Shown here piece by piece: positions 7,612 to 16,058 of a stretch of 64,000 bases of DNA. Source of the DNA: Cryobacterium melibiosiphilum (GTDB taxonomy: Bacteria > Actinomycetota > Actinomycetes > Actinomycetales > Microbacteriaceae). The notes under the pieces are model-generated. The model was not told the DNA's origin. It did not search any database and worked only from the letters and a program-made list of their open reading frames with translations. Location: positions 99,538 to 163,537 of the forward strand of contig NZ_QZVS01000093.1 of the NCBI RefSeq assembly GCF_003602235.1, in the 5' to 3' direction. How positions within the stretch are numbered: position 1 is the first letter of the stretch; each line of letters starts with the position of its first letter. Position numbers and translations under genes: made by a program.

Positions 7612-8607
7612 TCAGAGCAGGTTGGGGAGCATGCCGATGGCCGAGTCGGCCGCGGCCGCGCCGAGCGCCAGCAGCGTGGGCACGCCCACGATCCAGGCCT
7701 GGGCGCCACCCCAGGTGCGCAGCAGCCAACGCACCGCAATGGAGGCGACCACCAGCCATTGCAGCCAGAACAGGGTCGGAAGTCCGCTGTCGGCATCCGG
7801 TTGCATAGCCAGTTCCGACTCTGCGAGCACCGCACTCGTGAAGACGCGCGACGGGGTCTCCCGCACCTCACTCGTGAGGGTGGCGTCGACGTGCAGCGCA
7901 CCGGTCGGCGCGAGAGCGGGGCCGTCACCGGTCACCAGTTCGAGCCGGCCCTGGCCGGAGTCGAGCGGGGTCGGCAGCAGATCACCGGCGCGACGGATGC
8001 CGAACACCTCGAAGGTGCCGACCCCCTGCCCCGTGGTCACCGTGATGGCATCCCCCGGCTGCAGCCGTCCGAGGTCGCGAAAGGTTCCGCCGTAAGCGGC
8101 CTGGCGCCCGAAAATCACGCTCGTGCCCTGTTGTCCGGGCAGAACGGTATCGCGCCGGTGGCCAGGGCCCATCCGCAGGTCGTCGCCGGTGGTGCCCTCG
8201 ACGACGACCTCGCTGATGCCGAGGCTCGGGATCTGGATCAGGGCGATGGGGGTACCGGCCGGGGTCGGGTTGGAGTCTCCGTCGAGCTGGCCGAGGGGCA
8301 CGATGGCCTGGGCAAGATTGGACCGCAGCTCCTGGTAGAGCTGGCTCTGGCTGCGGGCCTGCTGCAGCGCGCCGAGAACGACGACATGGCCGACGAAGCC
8401 CAGGAGCAACGCCGACAACAGCAGCCACACCACGCCGCTCCACCAGCGCAGCTCGTTCGGAGCGACGGGAACGGGAGGTTTTCGGGTGCGAGCCGGCGGG
8501 CGGCTCAGCCAGCGGGGAACCCGCACGGCGCTGTGTCCCCCGCGGTCGTTTTGGCGTGTGGGAGCCTTGCGTGGTGTGTCCACGGCATCCGTCGTGCCGG
8601 GGGTCAT
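7612..8607 (-). CDS. Sortase-like membrane protein lacking the catalytic residues
   Basis: The 331 residues comprise a proline- and arginine-rich cytoplasmic N-terminus, a membrane helix (55-81), a sortase-fold-like region (about 118-245) and hydrophobic C-terminal helices (about 279-320). The region I-Q-IPSLGISEVVVEG, the LPGQQGTSVIFGRQ strand, the TFRDLGRLQPGDAI segment and RLELVTGDGP follow the order of sortase beta strands. At the position of the catalytic His of VIAGHR there is Arg (168). At the Cys of the LVTC motif there is Gly (227). The later Arg position is also not kept. It is therefore probably a non-catalytic scaffold. ATGA overlap with the LASTG gene upstream; pstB follows 37 bases later. 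Confidence 0.75.
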   Translation of the reverse strand: MTPGTTDAVDTPRKAPTRQNDRGGHSAVRVPRWLSRPPARTRKPPVPVAPNELRWWSGVVWLLLSALLLGFVGHVVVLGALQQARSQSQLYQELRSNLAQAIVPLGQLDGDSNPTPAGTPIALIQIPSLGISEVVVEGTTGDDLRMGPGHRRDTVLPGQQGTSVIFGRQAAYGGTFRDLGRLQPGDAITVTTGQGVGTFEVFGIRRAGDLLPTPLDSGQGRLELVTGDGPALAPTGALHVDATLTSEVRETPSRVFTSAVLAESELAMQPDADSGLPTLFWLQWLVVASIAVRWLLRTWGGAQAWIVGVPTLLALGAAAADSAIGMLPNLL

Positions 8608-9395
8608 GCTTTCTGCCCTTCGCTGCTGCGGCGGGTTCCCCAGGCGGTGAACCACCAGCCGCGAAAACCGCCGATCAGAAAGACCGCGATCGTGCCGAGG
8701 GCGCCGATTGCCAGCACGAACCACCAGAGCTGGCCCGTGCTGGCCAGCGAACCGCTCGACGCGCCGGCGGTGCCGACCACGATCAGGGTGGAGTTCGTCA
8801 CCACGCCCGAGGTCAAGCCGGTCGCCTCGATGGTGTGGGTGCCGGTGCGGAGGTCCGCGGGGAGAGTGAAGGTCGCCGAGAAGGTGCCCGCGGCATCCGC
8901 CGTCGCCGTGCCCAGCACGATGGGTTCGGAGTACAGCACCACCCGGATTTCCTCGGCGGGCGTGTATCCGCCGGCGGACACCGTGATGGTGCCGCCGGGC
9001 GCCACCCGAGGGGAGTCGAGGGTCAGCGGCGGCGCGTCCGGGGTCGGGCTCGCATTCACGGGCCGGGCGACAGCGGAGTCGGTGCCGGTGGCGTTCGGTG
9101 TGGTCTCGGCGGCACCGCCGGTCACGGCGGTCCCGGAGCCGGTCTCGGGTGAGCCCGTGTCGGTCGAGCCGGTCGACACGGCGGCCGTCGTCGGGGAGGC
9201 ACTCGGGGTGGGCGTGGGCGTGGTGCTGGGAATCTCGACTGTGACGCTCATCGAGCGGGGCGACGGTGTGCTGGAGGGAACGGATGTCCCAGCGGCTGCC
9301 GATACGGCGGCGGTCGCCACGCCCAGCGTGAGAGCGATCAGTGCGGCGCCGCCGAGGAGTCCCTGCCGGGTCCGATTCAGGAGGGTCCGTCTCAT
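8604..9395 (-). CDS. Exported LASTG-tailed surface protein
   Basis: A 263-residue protein with an N-terminal signal segment (LIALTLGVATAAVSAAAG), a Ser/Thr/Pro/Gly-rich spacer (about 30-120) and a beta-sandwich-like region with periodic strands (about 125-205; LTLDSPRVAPGGTITVSAGG). It ends with LASTG (217-221), a hydrophobic helix and the basic tail RGWWFTAWGTRR. LAxTG plus helix plus basic tail is a sortase E-type sorting signal. No active sortase is encoded in the window, and the neighbouring sortase-like protein lacks its catalytic residues. The ATG at 9395 overlaps the stop of the DUF916 gene (ATGA). Probable role: wall- or membrane-attached spacer or binding protein of the complex. Confidence 0.7.
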   Translation of the reverse strand: MRRTLLNRTRQGLLGGAALIALTLGVATAAVSAAAGTSVPSSTPSPRSMSVTVEIPSTTPTPTPSASPTTAAVSTGSTDTGSPETGSGTAVTGGAAETTPNATGTDSAVARPVNASPTPDAPPLTLDSPRVAPGGTITVSAGGYTPAEEIRVVLYSEPIVLGTATADAAGTFSATFTLPADLRTGTHTIEATGLTSGVVTNSTLIVVGTAGASSGSLASTGQLWWFVLAIGALGTIAVFLIGGFRGWWFTAWGTRRSSEGQKA

Positions 9396-10552
9396 GCGAC
9401 GGGCACCTGAGCGGGGGTCGGCGCAGCGTTGGTTGCCCGCAGGGCGTTCTGCGCCTCGCGGCGGCCCTCTACCTTGGCCTGATCGGCGGCTTCGTCGAGG
9501 GCGTCGAAGAAGCGCTCCCGGGTCACCCGCACATAACGAACGATGAGGAAGATCGCCGTGGCCACGAGGGCGATGACGAGCAGCAGCGTCCAGGGGATGG
9601 CCGCAGCCATCGTCGACGACGTTGACGAAGCCAGTTCCATTCCGGCGTTCTGTGGCGTTTCGCCTCCGGTCGGTGCCGGGCTTAGCGAGATATCGGCCCA
9701 GACCGCGAACAGCGGCGGTACATTCGCAAGCTCAGCCGTGACGTGAACGGATTGGCCCGGCAGCACCGTGGTCAGTGCGGCAGGTGCCATCGTTCCGAGA
9801 CCGATCCCGAAGGGGCCGGTCACGGTGGCGGCCTGCTCCACGTCGACCCGGAGGTTACCCGTGTTCTTGACGGCGTAGTCGAGGTGCAGGGTTCCCCCGG
9901 CGAAGGGGTTCCAGGGCGAATCGAAGCGGGTGACCATTCCGGCCGTCTCGACGGAGACCGTGGGAGCGCCGCTCACGTTCAGGATCACCCGGGCGCCCAC
10001 GCGCTGGTCGAGGCTGACGGCCTGGCCGCTGGTGCCGTCGCCGGCCTTCGTCACCGAGGCGACGATTCCGGCGGCATGGTCGCCCGGGGTCACATCGGTG
10101 GCAACGGTCACGCGAAAGGGAACGACGGCCTGGGTGCCGGGTTCCAGGGTGATTTCGGACAGGTCGAGCGCGATGGCGGCGCCCACGTCCACGGGCGGCT
10201 GGTCGGCGGGCAGCAGGCTGTAGCCGCCCGTCTCGAAGTCATTGATGGCGTCGGTGGCGTACACGGCGAAGGTGGCAGCGACCGGGCCGGAGTTGATGAT
10301 CGCGACAAAGTCACGAATCTCCGTGCCGGGATCGACCTGATAGCTGAAGGTTTCGCGCTCGTCTGGCCCCTCAGCGGATGCGGGGTGCACGCTCCACACG
10401 GCGCTCTCGTCCGCGGTCACGCTCGGTGCGATAACGCCGGGCGCGGTGGCACTGGCGGCGGTGACATCGAATGCCGTGGCGCTGGGCAACAGCGGAGCGA
10501 TGGCCAGGGCGACGGTGGCGAGGAAGGCGAGCGGTGACGACAGGATGAACAT
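9392..10552 (-). CDS. DUF916 (WxL-interacting-type) surface protein
   Basis: A 386-residue protein with a signal peptide (LAFLATVALAIAPLLPSATA). A DUF916-like domain (about 45-190) has the FSYQVDPGTEIRDFVAIINS, LLPADQP, VTLEPG-like and PGDHAAGIVAS landmarks. A second beta-rich region follows, then a membrane helix (about 315-340) and a charged cytoplasmic tail. In Firmicutes, DUF916 proteins bind peptidoglycan and partner WxL-domain proteins encoded beside them. Here the WxL-like gene is immediately upstream. The ATG at 10552 follows GAAGAGG. A second DUF916 gene is at 38181-39317 beside other WxL-like genes. Confidence 0.8.
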   Translation of the reverse strand: MFILSSPLAFLATVALAIAPLLPSATAFDVTAASATAPGVIAPSVTADESAVWSVHPASAEGPDERETFSYQVDPGTEIRDFVAIINSGPVAATFAVYATDAINDFETGGYSLLPADQPPVDVGAAIALDLSEITLEPGTQAVVPFRVTVATDVTPGDHAAGIVASVTKAGDGTSGQAVSLDQRVGARVILNVSGAPTVSVETAGMVTRFDSPWNPFAGGTLHLDYAVKNTGNLRVDVEQAATVTGPFGIGLGTMAPAALTTVLPGQSVHVTAELANVPPLFAVWADISLSPAPTGGETPQNAGMELASSTSSTMAAAIPWTLLLVIALVATAIFLIVRYVRVTRERFFDALDEAADQAKVEGRREAQNALRATNAAPTPAQVPVA

Positions 10553-10620
10553 GGCCTCTTCAACGATCAGGGGTGGGCGAGCAGGGGGTGGGCGAGCAGG
10601 GCAAGCAACGAACGGGGTGA

Positions 10621-10655
10621 AGCCGAGACCGGGCAGGTTCTGCCCGGTCTCGGCT
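10621..10655 (-). terminator. Intra-operon hairpin after the WxL-like gene
   Basis: A perfect 16-bp stem (10621-10636 and 10640-10655) with a three-base loop gtt sits between the WxL-like gene and the DUF916 gene. It probably reduces expression of the downstream half of the operon or stabilises the upstream messenger 3' end. Confidence 0.7.
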
Positions 10656-10692
10656 CAGTACTGTGCTGTGTGCGCTGTGACGAAAACTCTGA

Positions 10693-12018
10693 CTAGATGA
10701 GCGTTAGGGTGAGCGTCGTGGAGTAGCTGCCGGAAGGCGTGTTCGCGGGGGCCTCGAAGTTGAGGGCGGCGGACGTGGCGGTGAGGAGCTTGCCGTCGAC
10801 GACGGAGCCGGTGGCGAGCGTGCTCGGCACCTTCAGTCCAGTGGCAGCGGCGGCGACCGAAGCGCCAGCGACGCCGGCGTTGTCGGTGCCGACCAGCACC
10901 GGAACCCAGCCGAGAGCCTTGCCGTCGATGACCTTGGTGTCGTCGGTCGCGTCGACGAAGTCACCGGCGGTGCCGGTGAGGCTCCACGCGATTGTTCCGA
11001 GCTGACGCGTGTCGGTGACGACAGCCGAGCCGAGGGATCCGGTCGACTTGAGGGTGTTCGACACCGTGTCGAGGGCCGCAGTCGGAAGGGTGACGGCACT
11101 GGCCACACCCGTCAGGCTGAAGCCGCCGATGCCGGAGGGCACGACAACCGAAACCGTTGTGGCGGCAAAGGTTTCTCCAGCAATGTTCACCGTGAAGCCG
11201 GTCGACGCGGAATCGCCCAGGTCAGCCGACGTGGAGCCGAAGCGACTCGTGAAGGTGTACGAAGCGCCAGAGGCAAGCACGGGAGTGGTGAAGGTGGCAA
11301 CGCCGTTGGACAGCGCCGCCGTTCCGATGACGGTACCGGTGCCATCGAGGAAGTCAACGTCGCCGACCGCTGACGTGGCAACACCGTTCTCATCCTTGAC
11401 CGTGGCGGTCAGGGTAACCGTCGAGTCGCTGTTGCTGACAGCAGAGAGCGACGTGGTCGAGGCCGCGGCGGGAACTGCAACCGACCAGGTGGTCGAGTCG
11501 GCGGACAGGGTCATCGCGAGGCTGTAGTACTTGTCGTTCACGTAGTCAACCGAGGTCGAGAGCGAGAAGCAGTAGTATCGCAGCTCGAAGGCTCCCGGGT
11601 TGACCACGCCGACGGTCGGCCACGGACGCACGCTGACGAACGGGTTGTTGGTCGGGAGGCTGTAGCTCTGGTCGGCGGAGATCGGGCTGCCGTCGAGGCC
11701 GGTCGACCCGTAGAGGGTCGTGTCGGTCTTGCGCGCGGTAGCGATCGGTCCCTTGGTGACGCCGTCCTGGAAGACGAAGGTACCGCTCATGCCGCGGTAG
11801 CCGGCCGGGCAACCGGTGGCTGCGCTGTGGCTGGTGATCATGTTGCCGAACTCGTGGTGCGAGCCGTCAACCTTTCCGGTGGTCGGGGTGATGCTGAATT
11901 CCCCGATGTAGTTGGAGTCGGTCGTGGCAGCGGATGCCGCCTGGACAGCGGAGAAGCTGCCGAGGATGACGGCGCCCATGACGGCGACCGCGGCGATCTT
12001 GCGGGAGAAGTTTTTCAT
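10693..12018 (-). CDS. WxL-like domain surface protein with an Ig-like domain
   Basis: A 441-residue exported protein. It has a signal peptide (1-30, ending AASAA), an N-terminal region with two cysteines (GCPAGYRG and YYCF), a Big_3-type immunoglobulin-like domain (about 185-275; TTSLSAVSNSDSTVTLTATV) and a C-terminal WxL-like domain (about 330-441). The last shows VVTDTRQLGTIAWSL, LGWVP and a terminal GSYSTTLTLTLI. In Firmicute WxL domains the last motif is Y-x3-WxL; here the Trp is replaced. The ATG at 12018 follows GAAGGAAAC. Probable role: non-covalent wall-associated component working with the DUF916 protein. Confidence 0.75.
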   Translation of the reverse strand: MKNFSRKIAAVAVMGAVILGSFSAVQAASAATTDSNYIGEFSITPTTGKVDGSHHEFGNMITSHSAATGCPAGYRGMSGTFVFQDGVTKGPIATARKTDTTLYGSTGLDGSPISADQSYSLPTNNPFVSVRPWPTVGVVNPGAFELRYYCFSLSTSVDYVNDKYYSLAMTLSADSTTWSVAVPAAASTTSLSAVSNSDSTVTLTATVKDENGVATSAVGDVDFLDGTGTVIGTAALSNGVATFTTPVLASGASYTFTSRFGSTSADLGDSASTGFTVNIAGETFAATTVSVVVPSGIGGFSLTGVASAVTLPTAALDTVSNTLKSTGSLGSAVVTDTRQLGTIAWSLTGTAGDFVDATDDTKVIDGKALGWVPVLVGTDNAGVAGASVAAAATGLKVPSTLATGSVVDGKLLTATSAALNFEAPANTPSGSYSTTLTLTLI

Positions 12019-12051
12019 GCGAGTGTTGTTTCCTTCTTCAGTAATTCGCGA

Positions 12052-13143
12052 TTACAGGGTGTAGGGAGACTTGTACGTGGTGGTGTTGCCGCAGAGGGTG
12101 CCGGCGGAGCCGAAGCCGTACTGCTTGATGAGCGCGGTGTTGGAGCAGACCGTTGAGCTGGTACCGGCGAACGTGGCCTGCAGCAGCAGGTCGGCAGCGC
12201 TGGTTCCGGACAGACGCGACGTAGCAACGACGTTGTAGACGTTGCGGCTGATCGGGAACGCGGAGTTGAGCTCGACGACGCCGTCGTTGTTGATGACCGG
12301 CTTCGATCCACCGATCGACCCGAGGGCGACCTGGTAACGACGTTCGAGAACGGTGGTCGGAAGGGTGTTGTGGTTGCCCTGGGCGACATACTGTGCGATC
12401 GAGAACGGCACGATGTCACCGATTCCGGTGACCTGAGCACCGCTGTGCTCCTGCACGGTGTTGCCGATGTCGGTGGCACAGCTGGCGACATCGGTCTCGG
12501 TCAGGCCGAGGGTTGAGAGCCAGAAGGAACGCGTTCCCGATCCGCTCTGCGGCAGCAGCGCACGAATCGCAACCGTGTTGAAGTCAGCGTCGGCGTACTC
12601 GGTGACGGCGCAGCGGTAGATGTTGCGCAGCGTGAAGGGAGCCGGGCTCACGCTGTCCTGCGAGGACGAGCCGATGGGGATATCGCGGGGAAAGGAGCCG
12701 CCGGCGTTGACGGCGTAGGTGACGGCATCTTTCGCGAACGGGATGTAGGTGAGGTCGGACCCCGAGCCCTTGGGTCCGCTCGAGCTGCGGGCGAAGTCCA
12801 GCTGGCCGGTGATGTCGACGCTGTTCCACACCTTGATGCCGGTGCTGTTGATCGAGGCACTGAGCGCCTTGACGCCGTTGCCCGAACCGTTGGGGCGCAG
12901 GAACGACGGGCCGCCCGACTTGGTCTGGATGGTTTCCGTGCCGGTGGCGTCGTAGTTGCCGATGGCGGTGACCGCGGTGGAGAGGCCACCCACGAGGTCC
13001 TGGGTGGTGTCGGAGCCGGTGCCCGAGAGCTGGGCGTAGGTGCCGGCCGCCGGGTCGGCGAAGGCGGGGATCGTGCCGAAGGCCACGCCCACGAGCGCAA
13101 GCCCGGCGATGAGGCCGAGACGACGCTGGTTCTTCTTCTGCAT
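12052..13143 (-). CDS. PstS-like substrate-binding protein
   Basis: A 363-residue secreted protein: signal peptide (1-31, ending PAFAD) and then a periplasmic-binding-protein type 2 (PstS-like) pattern. Landmarks are LSGTGSDTTQDLVGGL near residue 40, SFLRPNGSGNGV, DFARSSSGPKG, TYIPFAKDAVTYAV and the phosphate-loop-like LPQSGSGTRSF near residue 200. Several cysteines in the C-terminal half may form disulfides. There is no lipobox and no C-terminal membrane helix, so it may be released or held by the neighbouring surface proteins. The ATG at 13143 was preferred to 13209 because the signal peptide begins MQKKNQRR. Ligand not proven; phosphate is inferred from context. Confidence 0.78.
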   Translation of the reverse strand: MQKKNQRRLGLIAGLALVGVAFGTIPAFADPAAGTYAQLSGTGSDTTQDLVGGLSTAVTAIGNYDATGTETIQTKSGGPSFLRPNGSGNGVKALSASINSTGIKVWNSVDITGQLDFARSSSGPKGSGSDLTYIPFAKDAVTYAVNAGGSFPRDIPIGSSSQDSVSPAPFTLRNIYRCAVTEYADADFNTVAIRALLPQSGSGTRSFWLSTLGLTETDVASCATDIGNTVQEHSGAQVTGIGDIVPFSIAQYVAQGNHNTLPTTVLERRYQVALGSIGGSKPVINNDGVVELNSAFPISRNVYNVVATSRLSGTSAADLLLQATFAGTSSTVCSNTALIKQYGFGSAGTLCGNTTTYKSPYTL

Positions 13144-13199
13144 GCTGTTACCAATCTGTGTTGATAGTGTGCCCGTGTAGTGCAGTCCGAGTGGACGTG

Positions 13200-13231
13200 C
13201 CCCCCTCAATGCTTCGAATCCTTGAGGGGGG
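13200..13231. terminator. Intra-operon hairpin upstream of the PstS-like gene
   Basis: A perfect 10-bp stem cccccctcaa / ttgagggggg with a 12-base loop lies between the 924-residue protein gene and the PstS-like gene. It could uncouple expression of the two. A T-run follows only on the + strand. Confidence 0.5.
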
Positions 13232-13273
13232 TTTCTTCGTCTCTGCCGGGGCTGGAGCGGCAGAGCCGAAAAC

Positions 13274-16048
13274 TTAGAGGGTGAGAAGTCGGCGCCCTCT
13301 CAGGAGTGTGGGCGCGAACACGGCCCCGCTGAGGCCGAGGCCCAGCGAGAGTGCGAGCGCGGTCTTGCCCACGCCGGCAGCGTTGACGAGTTCGGGGGTG
13401 CGGTCGGTCACGGTCGCGGGCAGGGCCGTCGTATCCAGGCCGGCCCCGGCCGCATCGGCAACCGGAACGACCGACGCATCCGCGACCTCACCGGCGAAGT
13501 AGTCGTCCTGGGCCGGACCGGTCGACGTGGTCGTGGTGACCGAGAAGTCGGGCGAGGGTATTGCCGTGGGCGAGTCGACGACGGGGTTGATGAACGCCCG
13601 GATGGCGGCCGCGGCGGCTTTCGCCTGCGAGACGAGTTCATCGCTCAGCGGCGCATACCCCAGCGGCAGTTCGCCGCGCTGGGTTCCGACAACCTGGCCG
13701 GCTGTCGTGACCTGATCGATCATGCCGGCGTAGTCGCCGCGGCCGTCGACGTCGCTGGCGGTGAGATTGACGGCGAGGTAGGTCAGCATGGTGAGCGGAT
13801 ATCCCCCCGTCGTCACGAGGGACGGGTCGACCTGTCGCACGGTCGCAGATTCCGCACTACTGAGCGCACCGAGCGCGCTCTGCATGGTCTTGTTCGTCGG
13901 CAACACGGCCTCGTCACTGTTGGCGCGCACCAATCCGGCGTTGCTCAGACCGTAGCGGGAAGAGGACGACGCATCCGTCAGGGCGATCATGAACTTCTTA
14001 CCCGGGATCTGGGTGCCGCCGCTGATCCAGTCCCCAAGCTCGCCGGCCGCGTTGATGCGGGTCGCATCCCACACCGTTTTGGAGTGGGAATCGCCGCGGA
14101 AGGTATCGCGCGACGCCGTCAGAAGGGACTCGGCATAGGGCGCGTACTGCAGCGAGTCGAAACGGTACTTCTCGGCGTTGAGCTTGATCGGCACCAGGCT
14201 CTCGTCGGCCTTCATGAACGTCTCAAGCGCGGCATCCGTCAGGCTGAAACCGGTGCCGGCGATGCTTTTCAGGCCGACCGGACGCATGGTGATCGCTCCG
14301 CTCTCGTCGAGCAGGTAGTCGCCCTGGTCAGGGTCGGCCAGGTCGGTGATGAAAACCGGTACCTGGGCATCGGCGTGGCCGGCGGGCAGGTAGAAGGGGT
14401 TGACCTTCATTCCGTTCTCATCGGCCTCACCGGTGAGCCAGGAACTGGCTTCGTCATCGGCCAAAATCCAGCGCCAGACCTGCTTGATCGCGTCGGCGCC
14501 CGACGGGCCGGGCAGTGAGATCGACGGGTTCATCGTGAACTGACGCCAGTTGTTCGGATTGAGCTGCCGAAACTCGGGATCTTCATTGAGGTATTGGTAG
14601 CTGCGGTTGACGGCGTTCAAATGGGCAAAGTTCTTATCCGGGTCCGAGGAGTTGCTCGGAACGGCGAAGGTGTAGGACTGGGTCAGTAGTTTGGCCATGA
14701 GACGGGGTGACACCGTGAGTTCCTCCTGCCGACCATTCGCGAACTCGGCGACGAAGGCCACAACCGGTGCGGTCACCGCGACGGGGGCGTAGCTGAGCTC
14801 GGTCGCTGCCAGCATTTCTTTGTCGCTCTCGTACTCCGCTTCGCCGTCACTGAGCGGCCAGGAGAGAAAACCGGCATCGGCCTGTCCCTGCAGGAGCTGG
14901 GCGCGGGCGAGAGCATCCGGGTTGCTCGAGAAGCTGAAGGCGGCACCCTGCTCCTGGCAGAGGCTCGCCTGCCACGAACTCATCGCGCCCACCATCAGTT
15001 GCGAACCGATCGTGCGACGCTCAGAGCTGCCGACCGCACAGGTCTGGCCGGTGGGGTCGAAGTCGAGCGGAATGTTGATGCGGTTGGCCCAGTAGTCGCA
15101 CTGCGCGTTCACGGGGCTGCCGGCCTGGATGGAGTTGGCGCGGCCGTAAACATAGGGCTTCTCGGTCTTCGCGTCGATCAGGCCACTGCAGCCCTCGTTC
15201 GTGCCACTCTCGGTCGGTCCGCTGTAGTGGGTTCCGCGGGGCACGAGCACCAGCCAGCAACGCGCGTGATCTTCGGAGCCACAGCCGAGCTGGGGCGCCT
15301 GGTCGGAGGATTGCGTTTCGAACAAAAATGATCCGGTGCCGTCGGAGTTGATGCGCGCTCCCTGCACCTCGTTGGTGGTTGCGGGGCTGAAGTAGTTCAG
15401 CAACGGATAGGTTGATTCCTTCATACCCACGCCACCGAAGATCTGCTTGGCGGTCACCATGGTGCCCTGCACTGTGCGAAACGGATTGTCGATGGTGCTG
15501 CTCCCGCCTGGTGCCATATCCGCTGTCGCGAGGCGCGGCACCACATCGGAGTAGACCGTGTCGCCCAGTCCGTTGTTCGCGGCATACCGGCCACCCCACT
15601 GGCAGGTCTCCGCGAAATCGGCCGCCAACGGGTCCTCACCCCAGCACTGCATGGCCTGCACGAAGTTCTGGGCGGTCGACCAGTACATGCCGCCGCTGTC
15701 TGTGGCCTCGCGGGTGCCGGCGAAACCGGCCACGTCTACGACCAGGGCTTGGTCGGTGAGGTTGGTCGTCTGCGACACGGTGACCGAGATGTCGTCGAAT
15801 TCCGAGTGGTGCACGTTCTCGGTGTCGCGCGGCGGCTGGAATTCCTGCGCCGTGCTGGAATCGTCTACCCAGTTGACCGTCAGCGGAATCGCGGCGGTGC
15901 TGGCCTGGGCGCCGACGAGCGCACTCGGATCGATCAGCAACAATCCACCGGCGGATGCCACGGCCACCGCAAAGCAGGTTGCCCGCAGCGCGAAGACGGC
16001 GCGGCCGTTGCGCTGAGTGGCGGCGCGACGGCGCCTCGAACGATGCAT
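13274..16048 (-). CDS. Large anchored binding-protein-like surface protein
   Basis: A 924-residue protein. A very basic N-terminus (MHRSRRRRAATQRNGR) is followed by a signal helix, about 850 extracellular residues, and a C-terminal hydrophobic helix (TALALSLGLGLSGAVFAPTLL) ending in RGRRLLTL. Stretches resemble PstS-type binding proteins: LSYAPVAVTAPVVAFVAEF, SRLMAKLLTQSYTF-like helices and LVTTGGYPLTMLTYLAVNL. Cysteines are paired in the N-terminal third (CWGED, CQWGG, CGSEDHARC). The function is not recognised; it may be a giant anchored ligand-binding protein of the transporter. The frame allows an ATG at 16069 overlapping pstS; 16048, ten bases after the pstS stop, gives the better signal peptide. 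Confidence 0.7.
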   Translation of the reverse strand: MHRSRRRRAATQRNGRAVFALRATCFAVAVASAGGLLLIDPSALVGAQASTAAIPLTVNWVDDSSTAQEFQPPRDTENVHHSEFDDISVTVSQTTNLTDQALVVDVAGFAGTREATDSGGMYWSTAQNFVQAMQCWGEDPLAADFAETCQWGGRYAANNGLGDTVYSDVVPRLATADMAPGGSSTIDNPFRTVQGTMVTAKQIFGGVGMKESTYPLLNYFSPATTNEVQGARINSDGTGSFLFETQSSDQAPQLGCGSEDHARCWLVLVPRGTHYSGPTESGTNEGCSGLIDAKTEKPYVYGRANSIQAGSPVNAQCDYWANRINIPLDFDPTGQTCAVGSSERRTIGSQLMVGAMSSWQASLCQEQGAAFSFSSNPDALARAQLLQGQADAGFLSWPLSDGEAEYESDKEMLAATELSYAPVAVTAPVVAFVAEFANGRQEELTVSPRLMAKLLTQSYTFAVPSNSSDPDKNFAHLNAVNRSYQYLNEDPEFRQLNPNNWRQFTMNPSISLPGPSGADAIKQVWRWILADDEASSWLTGEADENGMKVNPFYLPAGHADAQVPVFITDLADPDQGDYLLDESGAITMRPVGLKSIAGTGFSLTDAALETFMKADESLVPIKLNAEKYRFDSLQYAPYAESLLTASRDTFRGDSHSKTVWDATRINAAGELGDWISGGTQIPGKKFMIALTDASSSSRYGLSNAGLVRANSDEAVLPTNKTMQSALGALSSAESATVRQVDPSLVTTGGYPLTMLTYLAVNLTASDVDGRGDYAGMIDQVTTAGQVVGTQRGELPLGYAPLSDELVSQAKAAAAAIRAFINPVVDSPTAIPSPDFSVTTTTSTGPAQDDYFAGEVADASVVPVADAAGAGLDTTALPATVTDRTPELVNAAGVGKTALALSLGLGLSGAVFAPTLLRGRRLLTL

Positions 16049-16058
16049 AGCGCTCACG

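Noticed and set aside
7612..9395. Active sortase plus substrate pair
   Set aside because: The sortase-like protein lacks the catalytic His, Cys and Arg positions, so enzymatic anchoring by it is unlikely.
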